37,064 nt of DNA, from NCBI GenBank assembly GCA_028709235.1, contig JAQVXL010000017.1, forward strand, positions 1 to 37,064, written 5' to 3'. Position 1 is the first letter of the stretch. Each line of letters starts with the position of its first letter. Source of the stretch: Desulfotomaculaceae bacterium. GTDB taxonomy: Bacteria; Bacillota; Desulfotomaculia; Desulfotomaculales; Pelotomaculaceae. The notes beneath the pieces were generated by a model. That model had not been told where the DNA came from. It was given only the letters and a program-made list of their open reading frames with translations, and did no database searches. A program made the translations under genes and the position numbers. This document shows positions 23,226-29,782 of this stretch, one piece after another.

Positions 23226-23274
23226 AATTCAGAGAATCGTCCCGTGTTGCGGAAGAAGCAGTTCAACAGCCCTG

Positions 23275-24222
23275 TCACCTGGAGGCGGGTGTTGTGGCTG
23301 GCTCGATTATTTTCAGCAGGCATTCGTCCGTGTCGATTTTCGCCTGCACGCCCAGGGGGAGGGTGGCCTTATGGACGCCGTGCCCCGCGCTGAGGCCGTG
23401 GAAACATGGGACATTAAGGCCCGCAACGGCAGCTTCAATGACCTCCAGCAGGGTTAAGGAGCTGCTTTGATCATCAGCTTCGCAGTTTACAAACTCACCG
23501 AAAACCACCCCGGACGCCCGGTCAAACTTGCCGGCTAGGCGCAGCTGCTGCAGCATGCGGTCAACCCGGTAGGGCTGCTCATCCACATCTTCCAGGAGCA
23601 AAATAGTGCCCCGCGTGTCTATTTCATAGGGAGTGCCCAGAGTCGCGGCAATCATGGTCAGGTTGCCCCCGAGCAGGCGCCCGCGGGAGCAGCCGGGGAC
23701 AAGCACGGTGGTTTTCACGCCGGGCGCGCAGGGAACAGCGCCCAGGGGGTGTGGGTCAGTCACAGCGCGATAAAAATGTTTCAGAGTAAAATCGCTGGGG
23801 TTGTTTCCCAGGTCGGAGGTGAGCATGGGGCCTGAAAAGGTCACCAGACGGGCCTTTTTCCAGAGGGCCAGCTGCAGCGCAGTTATGTCGCTGTAGCCTA
23901 CAAATAATTTCGGGTTGTGGCGTACAGCGCGGTAGTTTATGCCCGGTAGCAGCTGCATGCTGCCGTAGCCGCCGCGCAGGCAGATTATGCCGTCTATCGC
24001 CGGGTCAAGAAACATTTCATGAAAATCAGCCAGGCGCTCACTTTCCGATCCGGCCAGGTATTTATTACAACCTAGAACATTAGGGCTCAGGGAAACCTTG
24101 AAACCGAGTTCCTCAATCATTTTTATCCCTTCGGTCAAAGGGTCCAGGTCACGGGCCGGGCTTGCCGGCGCGATTATCCCCAGGGTTGCTCCCGGCCCCA
24201 GGGCGGCAGGTTTTCTAATCAA
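23275..24222 (-). CDS. LD-carboxypeptidase, S66 family
   Basis: A 315-residue serine peptidase of the LdcA/MccF type that cuts LD-peptide bonds, typically releasing D-Ala from muropeptide tetrapeptides during cell-wall recycling. The nucleophile Ser111 is in VGYSDITAL. ICLRGGYGSMQLLPGINY is the family loop, LLLEDVDEQPYRVDRML and GVVFGEF carry the conserved acidic residues, and GLSAGHGVHKATLPLG the histidine. MccF-type members, which cleave acyl-adenylate antibiotics, share this fold, so the substrate is not certain. The TTG start at 24222 has a GGGGGA site about 9 nt upstream. No signal peptide, so it acts in the cytoplasm. Confidence 0.9.
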   Translation of the reverse strand: MIRKPAALGPGATLGIIAPASPARDLDPLTEGIKMIEELGFKVSLSPNVLGCNKYLAGSESERLADFHEMFLDPAIDGIICLRGGYGSMQLLPGINYRAVRHNPKLFVGYSDITALQLALWKKARLVTFSGPMLTSDLGNNPSDFTLKHFYRAVTDPHPLGAVPCAPGVKTTVLVPGCSRGRLLGGNLTMIAATLGTPYEIDTRGTILLLEDVDEQPYRVDRMLQQLRLAGKFDRASGVVFGEFVNCEADDQSSSLTLLEVIEAAVAGLNVPCFHGLSAGHGVHKATLPLGVQAKIDTDECLLKIIEPATTPASR

Positions 24223-24344
24223 AATATGTCCCCCATTTGAATAGTAGTAATTATATATATGAATGCTATTAAACCTTCAGTATGGTAAAAAATAAATGAA
24301 TAACCGGTGAGATATTGTCGCTTCAAAAAATTACCCAGGATTTT

Positions 24345-24353
24345 TGTTATAAT
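24345..24353 (+). promoter_or_regulatory. Extended -10 promoter (TGT TATAAT)
   Basis: TGTTATAAT about 40 nt before ATG 24393, without a good -35 at normal spacing. It probably drives the acylphosphatase and the hydrolase behind it. Confidence 0.5.
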
Positions 24354-24392
24354 AAAATAAACAGCGCTTGTTTGAATTGTGGGGTGAATGAA

Positions 24393-24668
24393 ATGTCAAA
24401 GGTACGTGCGCGCCTGATTGTAAGCGGCAGGGTGCAGGGTGTATATTTTCGGGCCGGGACGTGTGATCAAGCTGTAGCTCTGGGCTTGACCGGCTGGGTC
24501 AGAAACAAACCCGATCGCACTGTGGAAGTTGTTGTGGAAGGCAGCCCCGGGGATGTTGAAAAACTAATCGCCTGGTGCCGCCAGGGACCGCCCGTGGCGG
24601 AAGTCTCAGGTGTTACTGTGGTCTGGGAAGATTACAGCGGTGAGTTTGAAAAATTTAAAATAATTTGA
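24393..24668 (+). CDS. acyP: Acylphosphatase
   Basis: A 91-residue acylphosphatase that hydrolyses carboxyl-phosphate bonds. The catalytic signature is complete: VSGRVQGVYFRAGT with the phosphate-binding Arg20, and GLTGWVRN with Asn38. The C-terminal WCRQGPPVAEVSGVTV is also canonical. The frame is open from 24315, but ATG 24393 has a GGGGTGA site and yields the standard family length; the upstream extension would contain the promoter. It is 10 nt before the metallo-hydrolase gene, so the two are probably cotranscribed. Confidence 0.93.
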   Translation: MSKVRARLIVSGRVQGVYFRAGTCDQAVALGLTGWVRNKPDRTVEVVVEGSPGDVEKLIAWCRQGPPVAEVSGVTVVWEDYSGEFEKFKII

Positions 24669-24678
24669 TGGAGAGAAC

Positions 24679-25638
24679 ATGTTAGATATACACAAAATTA
24701 TGGTGCCGACGCCGTATTCAGTCGGCCCCGTCAATGCTTACCTGATCAAGAATCAGCCCCTGACCCTGATAGATCCCGGGCCGGAAATGCCGGCAGCGTT
24801 AGACAGTCTGCAGCAAGGGCTGTCTGCTCTGGGAGTTGCCGTAAAAGACATCGAGCGGGTGCTGGTCACGCACAATCACTCGGATCACAGCGGTCTGGCC
24901 GCCTGGGTGGCGGATCAGGCCCAGGCCAGGGTTTTCGTACACGAACTGGAAATAAGAAAGCTTGCCCCTGAATATAGTTATTATCAGGAAAGATACCCCT
25001 TTTTCGCCGAGGGCGGGCTGCCTGAATGGGAGTTAAAGGATATTCTGGACGATGCCGACCCGCTGCTTAAGCCGGTGCTGCCGGAGCCATTTATTGAAGC
25101 AGTGACCGGCGGCGAAGAGCTTCATTTTGACGGGGGCTCGCTGCAGGTGCTGCACCTGCCGGGGCATACCAGCGGCCATATCTGCCTGTATAATCCCGTG
25201 GGCAAAGAACTGCTGGCCGGCGATTTTATGCTCAAGCATATTACCCCCAACCCGGTTATGGAAGCGGATTATCCTGATTTCAGCAGGCGCAGCCCGGCCC
25301 TGAGACAGTACCTGGCCAGCATCAAAAAGATAACGGAGATGGACATAAGGATAAATTTCCCAGGTCATGGAGAAACTATTGAAGACAACAAGGCCCTGGC
25401 GGCAAAATCACTGCAACACCACGCGCGGCGCCTGACAAAGATTCAAAACTTGCTTGAGGAAAAAAGCATGAACGCTTACCAGTTAATGCGCCTGCTTTAT
25501 CCGAAAATCAGGGGGTTTCAGATTTTCCTCGGTATGTCCGAGATTTTCGCCCACCTGGACTACCTGCACGAAACAAACCGGATAACCAGGGAAGAACGCA
25601 ATGGTGTATCAATTTATCACAAAAACCCCTGCGCGTGA
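24679..25638 (+). CDS. Metallo-beta-lactamase-fold hydrolase
   Basis: A 319-residue zinc hydrolase. The metal motif is THNHSDHSG (His65, His67, Asp69, His70), then LPGHTSGH, AGDFML and NFPGHGE supply the remaining ligands. A C-terminal winged-helix-like tail (KSMNAYQLMRLLYPKIRGFQIFLGMSEIFAHLDYLHETNRITREERNGV) is characteristic of the LACTB2/glyoxalase II-like subgroup that includes RNases and hydroxyacyl-thioester hydrolases. Substrate cannot be decided from sequence. ATG 24679 has GGAGAG upstream and follows the acylphosphatase by 10 nt. A REP A arm begins 3 nt after the stop. Confidence 0.88.
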   Translation: MLDIHKIMVPTPYSVGPVNAYLIKNQPLTLIDPGPEMPAALDSLQQGLSALGVAVKDIERVLVTHNHSDHSGLAAWVADQAQARVFVHELEIRKLAPEYSYYQERYPFFAEGGLPEWELKDILDDADPLLKPVLPEPFIEAVTGGEELHFDGGSLQVLHLPGHTSGHICLYNPVGKELLAGDFMLKHITPNPVMEADYPDFSRRSPALRQYLASIKKITEMDIRINFPGHGETIEDNKALAAKSLQHHARRLTKIQNLLEEKSMNAYQLMRLLYPKIRGFQIFLGMSEIFAHLDYLHETNRITREERNGVSIYHKNPCA

Positions 25639-25641
25639 GAT

Positions 25642-25662
25642 GTAGGTGCGGATTTATCCGCA
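25642..25662 (+). repeat. REP A arm behind the metallo-hydrolase gene
   Basis: GTAGG plus TGCGGATTTATCCGCA, beginning 3 nt after the stop codon, same strand as the gene. No B partner follows; an inverted R2 copy comes next. Confidence 0.9.
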
Positions 25663-25690
25663 CAATCGATTTGGCGGCTTAAACCCCGCC

Positions 25691-25792
25691 CAAATCGGAT
25701 CGGGGACACACCTCTGTTTGGGGCCTGGCTTTGATGCCGAGGAATGCCCCCGATCGGGGGTTGACCAGAAGAACCGTCCCCTTGGTTTAAGA
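25691..25792 (-). repeat. R2 repeat copy 3 (inverted) plus an R4 copy
   Basis: The reverse complement of 25691-25758 reads CGGGGGCATTCCTCGGCATC...AACAGAGGTGTGTCCCCGAT, matching the copy at 13411. Directly after it (25763-25790) lies GACCAGAAGAACCGTCCCCT plus TGGTTTA, a fourth repeat type also present at 28949, 29219 and 29504. Confidence 0.75.
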
Positions 25793-25844
25793 ACAAGGAG
25801 AACCGGGGAGCGTTCACGTACGTCATATATATAGGAGAGGCAAA

Positions 25845-27257
25845 TTGAAATTACGATTGACTTCGGCAATAATAGCGGGCAGGTCGGCGGCAAAACTGAG
25901 CCGGGTCTGCGGCAACGATGGCTCTTCTCTCCCGGGCATGGTTGCCCGCAAGCTCTACCCGCCGGCTCTAGAAGAACTGGCCGGCCAGGTGCGCCGGGGC
26001 ATTATCGTGATCAGCGGCACTAACGGCAAGACCACAACCGCCAACATGATCACCGGGATGCTGCAAGAAGCCGGTTTTAAAGTTATTTCGAACCGGGAAG
26101 GCGCCAACATGATCAGCGGTATTACCACCAGCTTTATCATGAATTCTGTCACTTCAGGAAAGATTGACTGTGATTATGCCGTCATTGAAACGGATGAAGC
26201 TTCTATACCTGAAGTGTTGAAAAACCTATCCCCGAAGGTGGTGGTGCTCACAAATTTCTTCCGGGATCAACTGGACAGATACTGGGAGATGGAAAAAGTT
26301 ATCGGCGTCATTCGGGACGCCCTGCTTGGGCAAAGTCAGGCCACCCTGGTATTAAACGCTGACGACCCGCTGGTGGCCCAGTTTCAAGATACGACCGGCC
26401 TGCAGTCATACTTTTTTGGCCTGGCCGGTGATGAAAATTCAAACAAAGGGAGCACGTCAATCAGAGAGGCCAAATTCTGCCCCTTTTGCAGCTCTGCCCT
26501 GGTCTATGATTATTATCATTACGGCCAGCTTGGCGCGTACAGCTGCCCGGGCTGCGGCTTCAAGAGGCCCAGGCCGCAGGTTGAAGCGGTACAGTCAGGC
26601 GGAGCGGCCGGTGACTTGAGCAGCTATCAGCTCTCTTGTCAGGGGGGGACAGTCCCCCGGGAAAATATGGAAATCCAGACCCGGGGCCTGCACAATCTGT
26701 ATAATGCCCTGGCGGCCTTCTCTGTGGGCCTACAGCTGGATATTGACGCGCAGACCATCTTGCACAGTCTTAAGAAATACCAGCCGGCCATCGGCAGGAT
26801 GGAAAGATTCAAGTATGGTGATAAACATGCTTATCTAAACCTGGTGAAAAACCCTGCCGGTTTCGACCAGGGCCTGAGAACCCTTTATGAAGCCCAGGGG
26901 ACCAAAGACGTATTTATCGCCCTTAACGACAATTTTGCGGACAGCAGGGACATCTCCTGGATCTGGGATGTGGATTTTGAAATACTGGGCGCGGACCACC
27001 AACACTTGAGGCGTTTCATGTGTTCCGGCCTGCGCGGGGAAGACATGGCCCTTCGTTTGAAATATGCCGGGGTGCCTGCGGAAAAAATAGCGGTGAACGC
27101 GGATATGCGCCGGGCAATTAAGACCTCACTGAGCGGCAGTGGCGGAGAAACCTACATTTTTTCCACCTATACAGCCCTGCGGCCGGTACACAAGATTGTG
27201 AAATCCCTGGTGGAAAAGGGGGCTGCCAATGATCAAGGCATGTCATCTGTATCCTGA
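25845..27257 (+). CDS. murT: MurT, lipid II isoglutaminyl synthase subunit
   Basis: MurT activates the D-Glu carboxylate of lipid II, and GatD supplies ammonia, to amidate peptidoglycan stem peptides. 470 residues: Mur-ligase ATP loop GTNGKTTTANM (about 59-69), DYAVIETDEASIP, TNFFRDQLDRYWEM, LNADDPL, a zinc-ribbon insert CPFC...CPGC (about 211-236) and the C-terminal DUF1727 region ending TYTALRPVHKIV. A GGGGGACAGTCCCCC palindrome is in frame at 26644-26658 and codes GGTVP (267-271), in a surface-like loop before the C-terminal part. TTG 25845 has a TAGGAGAGG site. The gene overlaps gatD by 29 nt. Confidence 0.93.
   Translation: MKLRLTSAIIAGRSAAKLSRVCGNDGSSLPGMVARKLYPPALEELAGQVRRGIIVISGTNGKTTTANMITGMLQEAGFKVISNREGANMISGITTSFIMNSVTSGKIDCDYAVIETDEASIPEVLKNLSPKVVVLTNFFRDQLDRYWEMEKVIGVIRDALLGQSQATLVLNADDPLVAQFQDTTGLQSYFFGLAGDENSNKGSTSIREAKFCPFCSSALVYDYYHYGQLGAYSCPGCGFKRPRPQVEAVQSGGAAGDLSSYQLSCQGGTVPRENMEIQTRGLHNLYNALAAFSVGLQLDIDAQTILHSLKKYQPAIGRMERFKYGDKHAYLNLVKNPAGFDQGLRTLYEAQGTKDVFIALNDNFADSRDISWIWDVDFEILGADHQHLRRFMCSGLRGEDMALRLKYAGVPAEKIAVNADMRRAIKTSLSGSGGETYIFSTYTALRPVHKIVKSLVEKGAANDQGMSSVS
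26644..26658 (+). repeat. Palindrome GGGGGACAGTCCCCC inside murT
   Basis: The same palindrome occurs twice before addB (14170-14228). Here it is in frame and encodes GGTVP without breaking the gene. Confidence 0.85.
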
Positions 27258-27960
27258 CCTGCTCAACCTTTATGGCGACAGGGGGAATGTCATGGCCTTC
27301 CAAAAACGCTGCCAGTGGCGCAATATCCCCGTGCAGATAATCAATAAAAGCCTCGGTGATCCAATGGATTTCGGCAAGTACGACTTTGTTTTTCTCGGCG
27401 GCGGCTCAGATCGCGAGCAAAACTTGATCACCGCTGACTTGCTCAAACACCGGGATCAGTTTAAGCAAGCGGTGGAAAACGGTCTGGTGGTCCTGGCCAT
27501 CTGCGGGGGCTACCAACTACTCGGCCGCTATTATGCGACGGGAGACGGCAGGCATATACCGGGTCTGGATATCCTGGACCTGTATACCAGGGCCGGGGGC
27601 GCCAGGCTGGTGGGAAACACGGTAATAGAAATGAAACAGGACGGGGCCCCTGTTAAAGTGGTCGGTTTTGAAAATCATGCCGGACAAACTTACCTGGGCA
27701 GCGTCAAGCCGCTGGGAAAGGTGTTGTACGGTAAAGGCAACAACGGCAGGGACGGTTTGGAAGGAGCCAGGTACAAAAATGTTTTTTGCTCTTATTTACA
27801 CGGGCCGCTGCTGCCCAAGAACGCCAGGTTTACCGATAAACTGATCAAGCTGTCCTTGAGAAGACGCGGTATAGATCAGGATTTACAGCCCCTTGATGAT
27901 GTTTTTGAAGAGCGCGCCCGCATAACCTTATTGGGTCGGCTGGGCTTAAAGGTAAACTAA
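27229..27960 (+). CDS. gatD: GatD, glutamine amidotransferase subunit
   Basis: A 243-residue class-I-like (CobB/CobQ-type) glutamine amidotransferase and partner of MurT. Nucleophile Cys92 is in LAICGGYQLLGRYY and the catalytic His191 in YLHGPLLPKN. The N-terminal HLYPDLLNLYGDRGNVMAF and the closing LDDVFEERARITLLGRL are family signatures. ATG 27229 lies inside the end of murT, giving a 29-nt overlap and tight coupling as expected for subunits of one enzyme. Confidence 0.95.
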   Translation: MIKACHLYPDLLNLYGDRGNVMAFQKRCQWRNIPVQIINKSLGDPMDFGKYDFVFLGGGSDREQNLITADLLKHRDQFKQAVENGLVVLAICGGYQLLGRYYATGDGRHIPGLDILDLYTRAGGARLVGNTVIEMKQDGAPVKVVGFENHAGQTYLGSVKPLGKVLYGKGNNGRDGLEGARYKNVFCSYLHGPLLPKNARFTDKLIKLSLRRRGIDQDLQPLDDVFEERARITLLGRLGLKVN

Positions 27961-28037
27961 CCTGAATATAAAATGAAGGTAAATCCTTGTTTGTGTGGAA
28001 CAATATAAATATTTCTGGTACAAAGGAGGTTTCCGTT

Positions 28038-28907
28038 ATGTCCTGGTACAAAAAAAAGAGTGTCCTGTTGTCAGCTTTCATAGTGCTTTTAATGGTTACA
28101 TTCGCCCTGGCCGGCTGCAACGCGGTAGATGAAGAAGATCCGGGCGCCACACCGGGCGTCCAGCAGGGTACACCAGATCCCGACCAAAAATCAAACCTGG
28201 TGGTGTACTATGTTAAAACAACTGAAAATGACACCTACCTGGTCCGGGAGATACATCAAGTGTTTGCTGCGGCGGATGTGCACAGGATCGCGGTGGAAGA
28301 GCTCATCAATACCAGCCCGGTTATTCCAGGGGCAGCCCGGGTACTGCCGCCAGCGACTAAAGTAAATAGTGTTAGTGTCAAGGACGGCCTGGCCACCATA
28401 GACTTTTCGAAGGAAGTCCTGAACGCCAACGTGGGCGCTGCCGGGGAGGCCTTGGGTATTCAAAGCATCGTGAATACTCTGACCGAGTTTCCGGAAATCG
28501 AGAAAGTATCTTTCACAGTAGAAGGCAAAACTGACAATGCGATGGACTGGTGGGGGCATGTGGGCCTGTACGAGCAGCCCTTCAGCAGGGACCTCTCCAG
28601 TGTTAACGAGCCTGCCATCTGGGTAAACAGCCCCCAGGACGGTCAAAAAGTGAGTTCGTCGCTGGAAGTGACTGGCAGCGCGAAGGTCTTTGAAGCCACT
28701 GTAAATATGAGGTTGCTTGATGAAACCGGCAAAGTCATCGTGGAAGACTTTACCACAGCTTCCGAAGGCGCGCCTGGCCGGGGTGATTTTAAACACACCC
28801 TGAACTTCAAGGCGCCTTCACCGGGGCAGGGCGAGCTGGAAGTATTCTGGGTCAGCCCCAAAGACGGCAAAGATCTAGACAAAGTATCGATCCCAGTAAA
28901 ATGGTAA
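28038..28907 (+). CDS. GerMN/Gmad2-domain lipoprotein
   Basis: A 289-residue lipoprotein. The signal peptide MSWYKKKSVLLSAFIVLLMVTFALAGC ends in the lipobox LAGC (Cys27). After an acidic, Pro-rich linker comes a GerMN domain (about 52-165; VVYYVKTTENDTYLVREIHQV...AVEELINTSPVIPGAARVLPPATKVNSVSVKDGLATIDFSKEVL) and then a C-terminal Gmad2 immunoglobulin-like domain (about 190-289; AIWVNSPQDGQKVSSSLEVTGSAKVFEATVNMRLLDETG). GerMN occurs in GerM, which helps assemble the SpoIIIA-SpoIIQ complex in sporulation, and in related envelope lipoproteins. ATG 28038 has a perfect AAAGGAGG; the frame extends upstream to 27987. A REP A arm plus T-run follows the stop by 6 nt. Confidence 0.9.
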   Translation: MSWYKKKSVLLSAFIVLLMVTFALAGCNAVDEEDPGATPGVQQGTPDPDQKSNLVVYYVKTTENDTYLVREIHQVFAAADVHRIAVEELINTSPVIPGAARVLPPATKVNSVSVKDGLATIDFSKEVLNANVGAAGEALGIQSIVNTLTEFPEIEKVSFTVEGKTDNAMDWWGHVGLYEQPFSRDLSSVNEPAIWVNSPQDGQKVSSSLEVTGSAKVFEATVNMRLLDETGKVIVEDFTTASEGAPGRGDFKHTLNFKAPSPGQGELEVFWVSPKDGKDLDKVSIPVKW

Positions 28908-28913
28908 CCACCT

Positions 28914-28942
28914 GTAGGTGCGGATTTATCCGCACAATTTTT
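28914..28942 (+). repeat. REP A arm with T-run behind the GerMN gene (possible terminator)
   Basis: GTAGG, hairpin TGCGGATTTATCCGCA (28919-28934), CAA and then seven T. It begins 6 nt after the stop codon. Hairpin plus T-run is the form of an intrinsic terminator, though the three bases between them weaken it. Confidence 0.8.
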
Positions 28943-28947
28943 TTGCC

Positions 28948-29426
28948 TGACCAGGGGGACGGTTCTTCCGGTTTAAAACTGCCAAGCAGATCACCTATTT
29001 GGCCACCTGTAGGTTCGGATTTATCCGGACAATTTTTTGGTGTGTTTGAAACCCCACCTTACAATGGCCGGGATATCTTGCGGTTAGGATGTCCGGATGA
29101 ATCCGAACCTACATCTAACGCCTGGCGTCTGAGGCCCGACCACTGGCTACCGAACTGTAGGTGCGGATTTATCCGCACAAACGTGTCGAGATGAAACCCG
29201 CCTTACAATGGCCGGGATGACCAGGGGGACGGTTCTTCCGGTTTAAAACTGCCAAGCAGATCACCTATTTGGCCACCTGTAGGTTCGGATTTATCCGGAC
29301 AATTTTTTGGTGTGTTTGAAACCCCACCTTACAATGGCCGGGATATCTTGCGGTTAGGATGTCCGGATGAATCCGGACCTACATCTAACGCCTGGCGTCT
29401 GAGGCCCGACTACTGGCTACAGAACT
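28948..29426 (+). repeat. Direct duplication of about 209 bp, period 270 bp, each with a REPIN
   Basis: 28948-29156 recurs almost unchanged at 29218-29426; differences seen are CCGAACC/CCGGACC, CCACTGG/CTACTGG and CCGAACT/CAGAACT. Each copy holds an R4 unit (GACCAGGGGGACGGTTCTTC...) and a REPIN: GTAGG with hairpin TTCGGATTTATCCGGA at 29009-29029 and 29279-29299, and inverted hairpin with CCTAC at 29092-29112 and 29362-29382. A further REP A arm (29157-29177) lies between them. Confidence 0.92.
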
Positions 29427-29670
29427 GTTTGTGCGGATAAATCCGGACAATTTTTTGGTGTGTTTGAAACCCGCCCTGCTATCCAATGAGATCCTACCTT
29501 TGGGACCAGAAGAACCGTCCCCCTGGTTTACCGTCCCCCTGGTTTACCCCTAGTTTACACCTCATATATTTATCAAGATTTGGAAACTCTTTTGGCTTAT
29601 ATCTATATTATATAGAGAATTGTACTATTCGACACATATCGTTTGCTTCAGGTTTCCTGGCCGGGCTGCG
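29427..29670 (+). other. Remainder of the repeat field before prkA
   Basis: It begins with a degenerate REP (TGTGCGGATAAATCCGGACA, 29431-29450), which is followed by GACCAGAAGAACCGTCCCCC twice over (29504-29546, R4). The rest is AT-rich leader DNA. No gene is seen. Confidence 0.7.
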
Positions 29671-29703
29671 GTCATTCTTCTTTTTGCCATATTTGCATAT
29701 AAT
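29671..29703 (+). promoter_or_regulatory. Possible SigE-type promoter for prkA-yhbH
   Basis: GTCATTCTT (29671-29679), 16-bp spacer, CATATAAT (29696-29703). This loosely matches the SigE pattern (-35 ATA-rich, -10 CATAxxxT). In B. subtilis prkA and yhbH are SigE-dependent, which motivates the reading; the -35 match is weak, and a SigA -10 (TATAAT 29698-29703) overlaps. Confidence 0.35.
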
Positions 29704-29782
29704 GTAATATTCGTCTTCAGCCTATTACCCGGCCTGGGTGGAAACCGAGTGGTTAGAAACAAAACGGGAAGGAGTGAAACCT

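Larger units (their letters stand above)
22812..23274. other. Non-coding gap with an orphan extended -10 and repeat remnants
   Basis: About 460 bp without a credible gene. A + strand TGGTATAAT (22842-22850) looks like an extended -10 promoter, yet no + strand gene follows. Degenerate repeat pieces follow: GTAGGTAGCTGCAGGTGCGGC near 22874, GGGCGGGATTGAGCCCGTC near 23083, an R2 copy at 23107 and a degraded REP A arm at 23205. Confidence 0.5.

Noticed and set aside
28901-29194. 97-residue + strand ORF beginning MVTTCRCGFIRT
   Set aside because: It translates REP repeats (CRCGFIRT is the REP A arm in one frame) and has no ribosome site or domain. Similar CGFIRT-bearing ORFs at 22041-22274 (-) and 33007-33471 (-) are rejected for the same reason.
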